Part shown: positions 1 through 6,595 of the stretch, in pieces
Layout of the letters: each line of letters starts with the position of its first letter
Position numbering within the stretch: the stretch's first letter is position 1
NCBI GenBank assembly: GCA_958402445.1
Contig: CATXTO010000044.1
Location: 1 to 15,091 of the forward strand
Origin: an uncultured Eubacteriales bacterium
GTDB taxonomy: Bacteria; Bacillota; Clostridia; Oscillospirales; Oscillospiraceae
DNA length: 15,091 bases
Reading direction: 5' to 3'
Program-made: the position numbers and the translations under genes
Notes under the pieces: generated by a model
What the model was told of the DNA's origin: nothing
Database searches by the model: none
What the model saw: only the letters and a program-made list of their open reading frames with translations

Positions 1-128
1 TACGAATAGGCCCAATGGCCGCTGGGCAAATCTGTGAACTGTCCCTCCGCCGCCAACACCGTGGGGCAGAAGCTCAGAATCAGCGCCACAGCCAAAGCCA
101 TCGACACCAAACGTTTGCGCAATTTCAT
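1..128 (-). CDS. Secreted SLH-domain protein, N-terminal fragment (runs off the window)
   Basis: Only the first 42 or so codons are present; the gene continues beyond position 1. The start ATG (128-126 on the minus strand) is preceded by GGAG at 140-137 with an 8-nt spacer, inside AAGGAAGGAGT. The protein opens with a basic MKLRKR, a hydrophobic stretch and a signal-peptidase-I-like VLA-AEG site near residue 26, so it should be exported. Straight after the cleavage site comes FTDLPSGHWAY, the typical opening of an SLH repeat, which binds pyruvylated secondary cell-wall polymers. It lies downstream of the SLH/cohesin-like gene on the same strand, across a 117-bp gap, so it may be a third member of the same surface cluster. 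What follows the first SLH motif cannot be seen. Confidence 0.8.
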   Translation of the reverse strand, partial: MKLRKRLVSMALAVALILSFCPTVLAAEGQFTDLPSGHWAYS

Positions 129-150
129 TGACCGTACTCCTTCCTTTTCT

Positions 151-182
151 TGGCGGGAGGAGCGGAAAGCCCCTCCCGCGCC
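151..182 (-). other. Hairpin in the leader of the partial SLH gene
   Basis: GGGAGG (155-160) pairs with CCTCCC (172-177). Flanking GGC/GCC pairs extend the stem and short GC pairs lie inside the loop. In minus-strand reading it follows the stop of the SLH/cohesin-like gene by about 65 nt and comes just before the Shine-Dalgarno site of the next gene. There is no U-tract on either side, so it is not a convincing intrinsic terminator. It could be an RNA-processing or stability hairpin. Confidence 0.4.
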
Positions 183-245
183 ACAACCCTACAGTATCGT
201 CCTCTTTCTAAACAGGTTATGGATTGTCAATGATTTTGCCCTATT

Positions 246-1220
246 TTAGTCGGTATTCTTGTAATTGAGCAGCATCTGTGCCACCTGGGCCCGGGTTGCC
301 GTACCCTTGGGAGAGAGCCGGTTGTCGCCCACGCCGTTGATTACGCCTCTGGCCGTGGCCCATTTCATGGCGTCCAGCGCCCAGCCGGCAACCTGATTTT
401 TGTCCACAAAGGATTCAAACTCCACGCTGGAAGGCGTGCCCTGGCCGCCCCGCAGCCGCCAATACCGGTACAGCATGACAGCCATCTCCTGACGGTTTAC
501 GTCCTTATTGGGTGCAAACAGATTGTTGCCGTATCCGTTGACAACGCCGTTTTTGCTGGCCCAAATAACCGCGTCGGTGTACCACAGGTCCTCAGCCACA
601 TCCGTAAAGGGAGCCTTGCCCTCTACCTTGGGCGAGCCGGCCATCCGGTAAACGATGGTGGCGAACATCGCGCGGGTCAGGTTCTTATTGGGCGCAAACA
701 GATCTTCCCCTACGCCATCCATCAGGCCGTCCTGGTACACCGCGTAAACCGCGCCAAAGTACCATGCGCTCTTATCCTGCACGTCCAGGAACAGATAGGG
801 AATCTCCAGCACGGCCTCGATGGTCTCGCCGGTCTCCGGCAGAGCGATTTGGGCCTTGTGCTCCCCATTTTTGCCTTCAAATTTCAGCTCCATCAGCTCC
901 ACGTCCGCCTGCGCCGCATAGCTGGCCCACGCAAAGGAAATGGTTCCGGCCTTGGAGGTATCCAGATCGCTGATCCCGTTTTCCTCGGGGAGCTTGCTCT
1001 CCGCGGAGACAAGCTTCAGAGTCTCCGGATAGGTAAAGACGATCTTGCCGTTCTTCAGAGCGGCCTCCGGTTCGGCGTAAACGCCCACCGTGATGCTGTC
1101 GATGGTGGTGTCCAGGGTCTTCACATAGACGCTGTCTTTCGTGTCGGCAGCCAGCGCCACCGTGCAGCAGCCCAGAACCAGAACCACGGCCAGCATAGAG
1201 CAAATCAATTTTTTCAACAT
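246..1220 (-). CDS. Secreted cohesin-like protein with three SLH repeats
   Basis: 324 residues from the ATG at 1220. This start is preferred over an in-frame ATG at 1247 because AAGGAAGG lies 9 nt upstream and a clean signal peptide (MLKKLIC...VALA-AD, residues 1-24) begins there. Residues about 31-134 form a beta-rich domain with a cohesin-type pattern: a KIVFTYPETLKLVSAES strand pair, then GTISFAW and VELMELKFEGK. Three SLH repeats follow, opening at FLDVQDKSAWYFGAV (about 143), FTDVAEDLWYTDAV (205) and FVDKNQVAGWALDAM (270), each ending in a TRAM/NRQE/TRAQ-type segment. SLH repeats hold proteins on secondary cell-wall polymers. The gene starts 39 nt after the dockerin-bearing protease and is probably co-transcribed with it, so it may be the wall anchor for that protease (inference). 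VLGC in the signal peptide is a poor lipobox; SPase I cleavage is more likely. SLH assignment is firm, cohesin moderate. Confidence 0.88.
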   Translation of the reverse strand: MLKKLICSMLAVVLVLGCCTVALAADTKDSVYVKTLDTTIDSITVGVYAEPEAALKNGKIVFTYPETLKLVSAESKLPEENGISDLDTSKAGTISFAWASYAAQADVELMELKFEGKNGEHKAQIALPETGETIEAVLEIPYLFLDVQDKSAWYFGAVYAVYQDGLMDGVGEDLFAPNKNLTRAMFATIVYRMAGSPKVEGKAPFTDVAEDLWYTDAVIWASKNGVVNGYGNNLFAPNKDVNRQEMAVMLYRYWRLRGGQGTPSSVEFESFVDKNQVAGWALDAMKWATARGVINGVGDNRLSPKGTATRAQVAQMLLNYKNTD

Positions 1221-1248
1221 ATTGGTTAGCCTTCCTTTCTTCGTCATA

Positions 1249-1267
1249 GCCGCTCAGGCTCAGCGGC
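1249..1267 (-). other. Hairpin over the protease stop codon
   Basis: GCCGCT (1249-1254) and AGCGGC (1262-1267) form a perfect 6-bp stem with a 7-nt loop. The TGA stop of the protease gene (1262-1260) lies partly in the loop. It sits between the two co-directional surface genes and has no T-tract. It could tune read-through, decay or translation of the downstream SLH gene, but it may also be chance in GC-rich DNA. Confidence 0.3.
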
Positions 1268-4200
1268 CCAGCTCAGGGAGCCGGTAGGAAGCGATACGAT
1301 CCGGGGTGCTGGCAGCCACCGCATGCTCGGTGGACAGCTCCGGCAGGCCAGGCAGCTTCGAGGCGCTGTTCGTCCCAGTTTTGGCCGAAGCGCCGTAAAT
1401 GCTGACGGGCGCAACATTGAGCGTACCCAGCTCTACCACGCTGGTGGACTCGGTTGCCAGATCGATATACCCCAGCTTGGAGCCGGTTCCAGTGAAAGCG
1501 CTGATATAAAGCTTGCCGTCACCGGCGCAATACATGCTGGACCTCAAGAAGGTACTGGAGTCAATGCCCGTAACCTTGGCGTAGGGATCTAGGGTAAAGA
1601 TCGTATACTTGCCGGTGGAATTGTCGAAGGTGAAGCCCGTCTGATAAATGGTGCCGTCGCTGCACAGCAGCGCGAACAGGTCAATATCGCCATAGGTCGC
1701 ATGCTTCGTCGTGGCAAGATAGCTCAGACCCACGATATTAGTACTGGAACCGATGGTGCTCTTTAAATCCCACAGGCCCGCAATTCCGCCTGTGGTGGTA
1801 TCCACGACGATCACATAGTTGCCATAGGTAGCCATTAGCGAGCCGCCCTTCACCGTGGGCGCCCAGGACATGTCGGTGTAGCCCGCGTCGGAGGCGCCAA
1901 TTTTGGTCAAGGCATAGGTGCTCTCATTCACGGTATAAAGGATAGAGGTGACAACGTTATCCGCATCCTTTTCCAGGGAGGCCACATATAGGGTGCCGTT
2001 GGCATCCCGCGCCGCGGAAAGCAGCTGCGTATCGATGGCAGAAGAATTTTTAGTGGTGATGCTGGTCAGGTCGTCGGCGTCGATATCCGCAAACCACTGG
2101 CCTTTGTTGTCGGGCAGCGCAGCGTGCAGGATTGTATTGGTCGCGGGACGCTGCACCTCGCCGCCGAAGTCCACATCATATACGGTGTTGTTGCCGGCGT
2201 AATCGAAAATGGAGACCTTGAGCTGGTTGCTGTAAATCTTGGACAGATCGAAGTTTACGGTGGTGGCCTTGTTCTTCTCGGTCTGGTTCACCGCACTCTG
2301 GGCCAGAACCTCGGTGCCCTCCTGGTTCAGCAGGTACACAGCCGCCACATACCGGTTGTCCTTGACCGACACGTCCAGGCGCCGGGCGCCGGTGATGGCG
2401 TCGTTGGAGTAGGTGATGCCGGTGGCCTCGGGCTTGGCGTTGTCAATGGTGAAGGTGGTGGTCCAATAGGCGCCGTCTGCCAGCTCACCCTTTACCGCCT
2501 TGTTGAAGCGGTCCCAATACAGCTCCGGTACAGCCCGGGCGGTCACGGTGACGCGGGTCCCATCCGCCAGCTTCTTGCCGTTGGCGTCGGTGAATTGCCA
2601 GCCCAGGCTAGAGGAAGAGGAGGTGCCGGACCAGGCGCTGCTGGAGGTAGACCAGTAAGCGCCGGTGGCCGAGCCCTTGTCATAGGTCTGATAGACCTCA
2701 CCGGTGTCCGCGTTGGTGATGATAAAGCTCAGGTTGTCTGTATTCCGCAGCATCGTAACCGCAAAGCCATACAGATTGCTGGTGCTGGCCATGGCGTTCC
2801 GGTCCGCGATATACTCGTCGTCCTTGGCGTAGATATTGGGCTGGTATTTATAAGTAGTCGAGGAGCCCTTCAGCCGGAAGGTGTAGTAGTTGGTATCCGT
2901 ATCGGTTACATAGCGGGTACCGCCACCGCCGTAGTAGTTCTCCAGCAGCGTATAGTGATCAAACATGCTGGATTCAGTCCAGTTGCCGTAGAAGCCGAAC
3001 ACAGGAATGGACATCTGCTTTTCGTCGCCATTCTGCGAGTTCGTATACAGGTAGCCTTCCACATAGCAGCCGTTGGCATAGTGCTCATCCAAATAAGCCT
3101 TGTCTTCCTGGGACAGGGCGATGGTGGCCTTTACCTGGATGCTGCCGCCCGCGGGAACCTGGTAGGCCTTCTGATTCACGTCGAAGTAAGTGGTGTCCCC
3201 TTGCAGGGCCGCCAGGTACAACTGGGCGTCGGCGGTGGTGATGGCGCCGTCAGCATTGAAATCGCACTGATTGGTCAGGGTCTCGGGCAGGGCTTCTCGG
3301 GTGCCGTTGGCAATTTGCAGAAGGACTTTCGCGTCCAGTTCGTCCACCTTACCGTCGCCGTTGAGATCGTAGACATAGACGGTCTCCGCCGCCGTCTCAA
3401 AGGTGACCTGGGGATTCAAGCGGTAAGCCTGCTTGGACATATACTCCTGGCCGTCGATCACCTCCACCTTCATGGTGGAGATCAGGCTGTCCAGGGTATA
3501 GCTCAAAGGCTTGTCGGTCAGGTTGTTGATGGAGAAGCTGTCGCTGTAGACGCCGGTCCGCTGGGGATCGTCGCCAAACTCCATTTTTACCTTGCCGTCG
3601 TTGCCGGCCTTGTCGCCTACCAGCAAAAACGCCGGGGAGGTCACGGCCTCGTAAATCTGGGTCAGGCCGGCGCCCTGCAGCCGCACGGAATAGGGCAGGT
3701 CCACCTTGCCGTCCGTCAGAGGCCGGGCGGTTCCCATCAGCAGGGCAATGGCCAAGGTCCGGACGTTCAGGCCGGTCTTATCGTTCAGCTTGTTCTCTTT
3801 GATGTACTGCGCCACCACGGCCACGGAACCCGTCACAGAGGGGGCCGCCATGGAGGTGCCGCTGTTGTTACCGTATATTCCGCCGTCCACGGAGGACCAG
3901 ATGTTGCCGCCGGGGGCGATGATTTCCGGCTTCAGGCCCAGGTTTTCCGTGGTGCCCCAGGAGCTGAAGGAGCTGGGCTTATAGGCGTCGGCCTCGTTGG
4001 GAACGGTCTGAGCCCCGTCCTTAATGGTCACCTTGCCGCCAAACACGCCGGCTTCACTCTCCTCAGAGACCGCCAAAACTGCGTTGCCAGAGGCCAAGGT
4101 GATGGAAACCGCAGGCTTATTATAGGTATAGCCAGTCAGGTCCATGTTGATGGTGCCGTCGGCGTTGTTGTATACCAGCACGCCGGCAGCGCCTGCGGCG

Positions 4201-5825
4201 CAAGCCCGGTTGGCCTTCTCAAAGAAGGAGACGTCGCCGCCCCGGGAGATCAGAACCAGCTTACCGGTGAGGTCCAGGCCCTCGAAGTCGGCTTCTTGGC
4301 CGTAGATCCCCTCCTTGGTCTCGGGGTTGCCCAAGAACACATAGTCGTATTCCGTGCCGGAGCCGTCCGCAGAGGTATCCAGGGACTCAAAGGGAGCCGC
4401 GCCGTATTCGCCGCCCCGGTCATTGACCACCACATGCACGCCGTTGAAGTCGCCCATGATACCCGTGAGGGTGGTGTTGTCCACGGAGGCCACGGTGAAG
4501 GAGTTGGTATAGGAACCGGAGCTGCCGCCGGTATGGGTCCTAATGTCCTCGGTTCGGGTCAGCCCGTTGCCGGACAGCTCATTGTCGGCCCAAGCGCCGT
4601 TGTTGCCAGCGGAGAAGACCACCGTGGTGTCGGTATTCAGGAAGGACGCAAAAAGCTCATCGTATGTGGGAGTGTAGCTCTTGCCGGCGGCGGCAGAACC
4701 CAAAGACAGGTTCACGCTGTCGCAGCGGAGCCAGATGGCGTCCTCAATGGCGGCCATATAGTCGGCCTCATAGGCGCCCCAGCCGTTGCTGAAGACCCGC
4801 ATGGTGAGAATCTGCGCATCAGGCGCAATGCCGACCACACCATCTTTCTGGGTGTCAAAATACGTGTCGCCGTCGGCATCCTGATAGGGGATGTACTTAT
4901 TGGCGGTGGCGATACCGGAGACATGGGAGCCGTGGTCGCCGGAAGCCGCGTCATGGTCAATGTTCAGGTTGCCGTCGATGTAGCAGAAGCCGTAGGCGAT
5001 CTTTGAGTTGACATACAGGTCGTCCGCGGTCACAGAGGGCATCTTCTGCAGTGCGTTCAGATGCGGCAGGACCTCAGCGATTTCCTCCTTGGTCAGGAGG
5101 TTATAGTCCGAGATGTTCTTGTGGAACTTTGCGGCGCTGATGGCCAGGCCATACAGGAAGCCTTCCTCCGTAAAGGAGGGATGATCCGTATCCAGGCCGG
5201 TGTCGATGATCGCAATCCGGGAGCCGGCGCCGGTGTAGCCGTTGGCCCAGGCGCTGTACGAGCCCACCATCTCGCCGGAGGAGGCTGTGTTGGGATCGGC
5301 GACCTGGTCGTCCTGGATCTCGTACTGCTCTTCCACGTGCACGTCCTTGACGCCCTTGACAGCCAGGATATCCGGAATCTGACCGTACTGTACCGTGGTG
5401 GCGATGCCATTGACCCCGATGGTGAAGTTGTACCGGATGTCCAGGGCCTGTCCATTCAGAGCCTGGTCCGCAATCCGTTTCGCCATGTTGGCCTGGTTGG
5501 CCTCCAGCTTGTCGCTGTAGGAGACCGCCGCCCGGTTATCAGGCAGATTTTTCGTGGAGTATCCCTTTTCTATCACGGACTTTTCGTCCAGAATAATGAT
5601 GACCCGGACTTCCTCATCGTCCGCCGGGACATCTGTGTCGGGTTCCTCCTCCACCTTGGCGTCGCCATTGGTGACGTCCGCCTTGATGACGCTGGGATCC
5701 ACTTCCGTAAAATCCACAGCGGAAGAGGTGCTTGCAGCCTGGCTGACCATCGGCATGAGTGTAAACACCATGCAGATCGTCAATACGAGGGCCAGGATGC
5801 GCAGTTTGCTTTTGCCTTTCGTCAT
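1260..5825 (-). CDS. Secreted multidomain subtilisin-like (S8) serine protease with internal dockerin
   Basis: 1521 residues from the ATG at 5825, chosen because GGAAAGAGG lies 8 nt upstream; the frame stays open further upstream to a GTG at 5870, which has no good ribosome site. Signal peptide 1-30 (MVSQA-AST) is followed by an I9-like propeptide (about 72-167). The S8 domain has Asp208 (IAIIDTGLD), His298 (DHGSHVSG), oxyanion Asn408 (FSAGNNG) and Ser658 (NSGTSMAAP). A PA-type insert fills about 490-595. A beta-sandwich region after 730 is interrupted by a dockerin (about 819-874): loop 1 has Asp820, Asn822, Asp824 and Asp831; loop 2 has Asp855, Asn857, Asp859 and Asp866. Fn3/Ig-like segments follow, then a repetitive beta region (about 1230-1475) that could be a propeller. 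The layout resembles lactocepin/C5a-peptidase proteases, but no LPXTG, membrane helix or SLH repeat is present, so surface retention may depend on the dockerin. Confidence 0.93.
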   Translation of the reverse strand: MTKGKSKLRILALVLTICMVFTLMPMVSQAASTSSAVDFTEVDPSVIKADVTNGDAKVEEEPDTDVPADDEEVRVIIILDEKSVIEKGYSTKNLPDNRAAVSYSDKLEANQANMAKRIADQALNGQALDIRYNFTIGVNGIATTVQYGQIPDILAVKGVKDVHVEEQYEIQDDQVADPNTASSGEMVGSYSAWANGYTGAGSRIAIIDTGLDTDHPSFTEEGFLYGLAISAAKFHKNISDYNLLTKEEIAEVLPHLNALQKMPSVTADDLYVNSKIAYGFCYIDGNLNIDHDAASGDHGSHVSGIATANKYIPYQDADGDTYFDTQKDGVVGIAPDAQILTMRVFSNGWGAYEADYMAAIEDAIWLRCDSVNLSLGSAAAGKSYTPTYDELFASFLNTDTTVVFSAGNNGAWADNELSGNGLTRTEDIRTHTGGSSGSYTNSFTVASVDNTTLTGIMGDFNGVHVVVNDRGGEYGAAPFESLDTSADGSGTEYDYVFLGNPETKEGIYGQEADFEGLDLTGKLVLISRGGDVSFFEKANRACAAGAAGVLVYNNADGTINMDLTGYTYNKPAVSITLASGNAVLAVSEESEAGVFGGKVTIKDGAQTVPNEADAYKPSSFSSWGTTENLGLKPEIIAPGGNIWSSVDGGIYGNNSGTSMAAPSVTGSVAVVAQYIKENKLNDKTGLNVRTLAIALLMGTARPLTDGKVDLPYSVRLQGAGLTQIYEAVTSPAFLLVGDKAGNDGKVKMEFGDDPQRTGVYSDSFSINNLTDKPLSYTLDSLISTMKVEVIDGQEYMSKQAYRLNPQVTFETAAETVYVYDLNGDGKVDELDAKVLLQIANGTREALPETLTNQCDFNADGAITTADAQLYLAALQGDTTYFDVNQKAYQVPAGGSIQVKATIALSQEDKAYLDEHYANGCYVEGYLYTNSQNGDEKQMSIPVFGFYGNWTESSMFDHYTLLENYYGGGGTRYVTDTDTNYYTFRLKGSSTTYKYQPNIYAKDDEYIADRNAMASTSNLYGFAVTMLRNTDNLSFIITNADTGEVYQTYDKGSATGAYWSTSSSAWSGTSSSSSLGWQFTDANGKKLADGTRVTVTARAVPELYWDRFNKAVKGELADGAYWTTTFTIDNAKPEATGITYSNDAITGARRLDVSVKDNRYVAAVYLLNQEGTEVLAQSAVNQTEKNKATTVNFDLSKIYSNQLKVSIFDYAGNNTVYDVDFGGEVQRPATNTILHAALPDNKGQWFADIDADDLTSITTKNSSAIDTQLLSAARDANGTLYVASLEKDADNVVTSILYTVNESTYALTKIGASDAGYTDMSWAPTVKGGSLMATYGNYVIVVDTTTGGIAGLWDLKSTIGSSTNIVGLSYLATTKHATYGDIDLFALLCSDGTIYQTGFTFDNSTGKYTIFTLDPYAKVTGIDSSTFLRSSMYCAGDGKLYISAFTGTGSKLGYIDLATESTSVVELGTLNVAPVSIYGASAKTGTNSASKLPGLPELSTEHAVAASTPDRIASYRLPELGR

Positions 5826-6072
5826 TGCTTTAACCTCTTTCCTTTTGATGATGCAGCCTTTGCGGAACACAACGGCTGTCTTTATCGCAGATATTCATTT
5901 ATGCATTTGCTTTTATGAATACCTGGCAATAAACAAAATTAAAAAGTCGAGTGATGCATTGCTTCATTGTAAATCATTGGTAAAAAATTATTGTTATACT
6001 ATTCGACAGTCGTCGATTTTCATTCCATTTTTCACCCGGATTTCGGCACAGATTCGTTTATTCCTAAAATTC
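5826..6072 (-). other. Long AT-rich 5' leader of the protease gene
   Basis: About 250 bp lie between the candidate promoter and the protease start, far more than translation needs, and they are much more AT-rich than the coding DNA. Short dyads are visible, for example TCGAC/GTCGA around 6003-6016 and ATTCAT/ATGAAT around 5893-5920. No known riboswitch, T-box or terminator-antiterminator pair is recognised. No credible leader peptide is seen: the only plausible ATGs near 6074-6080 fall in the -10 box or at the predicted transcription start. Confidence 0.45.
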
Positions 6073-6078
6073 ATGACC

Positions 6079-6107
6079 ATTATATCACATCACCTTTCTG
6101 ATGTACA
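6079..6107 (-). promoter_or_regulatory. Extended -10 promoter for the surface protease operon
   Basis: On the minus strand, TGTACA (6107-6102; 4 of 6 matches to TTGACA) lies 17 bp from a perfect TATAAT (6084-6079). TATAAT is preceded by TGA, giving the extended TGnTATAAT form of a vegetative sigma-A promoter. The expected transcription start is near 6072. It points toward the protease gene and is the best minus-strand promoter in the intergenic region. Confidence 0.65.
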
Positions 6108-6500
6108 GGGCGGCCTTATTGGATTTATGAAAAAATTTTAGCTTGTATTTTTGTCTAATCAGTATAAAAATACAGCCTGTTCCACTTGTTCGCGGTCAAC
6201 CTTCCCCATGTCAAGGACAGACCCCCTTGGGCCACACTCTGTCCTTTCATGAAAGACACGCCCGCCCATATCCGCACCGCCATCTTACCTTTTTTCGTCG
6301 CCGCTCTATTTTTTCAGCCTTGCAGCATCGTCAAGTCCTTGTAACGCGGACAGGTTCTTCCGATCCCGGGACGACCCGACTTCGCTGATTTCCCGGCCCA
6401 GGAATACCCGGATATTCCTGGGACTTCCTCGAAGACATCTAATTTTTTTACAATTTTTTTAGGCAATATTTTTTTATCCTTCCTATAGCTTTTTGTGGTA
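6108..6500. other. Gene-free divergent intergenic region with several dyads
   Basis: No convincing gene on either strand; the 81-codon frame at 6143-6388 has no family resemblance, no ribosome site and compositionally odd content. Visible structure: TGTATTTTT (6144-6152) against AAAAATACA (6166-6174); AAGGACAGA (6213-6221) against TCTGTCCTT (6238-6246); a CTTTCATGAAAG palindrome (6244-6255); and the 10-bp dyad listed separately. The stretch separates the protease promoter from the tdh promoter and could hold regulator sites or a small RNA, but nothing identifies one. Confidence 0.5.
6397..6422. repeat. Perfect 10-bp inverted repeat upstream of tdh
   Basis: CCCAGGAATA (6397-6406) and TATTCCTGGG (6413-6422) are exact inverted copies around a 6-nt centre. 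The closest T-run starts about 20 nt later, so it does not look like an ordinary terminator. Lying about 90 bp upstream of the tdh -10 box, it could be an activator or repressor site, or the terminator of an unseen short transcript. Confidence 0.5.
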
Positions 6501-6514
6501 CGATTCGCTATAAT
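6443..6514 (+). promoter_or_regulatory. Candidate tdh-kbl promoter with upstream T-tracts
   Basis: A perfect TATAAT lies at 6509-6514, 81 bp before the chosen tdh start. No good -35 box is present at 16-18 bp (the hexamers there read TAGCTT-like). Upstream are three runs of seven T at 6443-6449, 6454-6460 and 6469-6475, about 35-65 bp before the -10. These could act as an UP-element or intrinsically bent DNA. A poor -35 with a perfect -10 suggests help from an activator or upstream contacts. Confidence 0.5.
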
Positions 6515-6550
6515 GTTCTTACTGCAGAGACTCCCAATATATTGTGTATG

Positions 6551-6576
6551 CTATATACAGACAATTGTCTCTATAG
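6551..6576 (+). promoter_or_regulatory. Palindromic operator-like site in the tdh leader
   Basis: AGACAATTGTCT (6559-6570) is a perfect 12-bp palindrome, flanked by CTATA (6551-6555) and TATAG (6572-6576). An overlapping dyad TGTAT...ATACA precedes it (6546-6560). The site lies downstream of the TATAAT and only about 7 bp before the Shine-Dalgarno site, where a bound repressor would block transcription. The arms loosely resemble GntR-family half sites, but no regulator gene is in the window. Confidence 0.45.
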
Positions 6577-6595
6577 GACGTAAGGAGTGAGAAGA

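Noticed and set aside
1130..1220. Lipoprotein signal in the SLH/cohesin-like protein (VLGC)
   Set aside because: Leu at -2 is unfavourable in a lipobox, a good VALA-AD site follows, and SLH repeats already provide wall attachment.
1220..1262. Frameshift splitting one long protease-SLH protein in two
   Set aside because: The second gene has its own ribosome site and complete signal peptide, so it is a separate secreted protein, although an ancestral split cannot be excluded.
1260..1290. LPXTG-type sorting signal at the protease C-terminus
   Set aside because: The end reads YRLPELGR and stops: no LPXTG, hydrophobic segment or positively charged tail follows.
2124..5006. 960-codon open frame antisense to the protease
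   Set aside because: It lies wholly opposite a gene with clear catalytic motifs. Its product is a Gly/Val/His-rich string with no domain, the usual mirror of GC-rich third codon positions.
5995..6080. Short minus-strand leader peptide starting at 6080 or 6074
   Set aside because: The first ATG lies in the -10 box and the second at about the predicted transcription start, so neither would be translated from this promoter.
6143..6388. 81-codon frame in the divergent spacer
   Set aside because: No Shine-Dalgarno site, no hydrophobic or domain pattern, and it crosses several inverted repeats.
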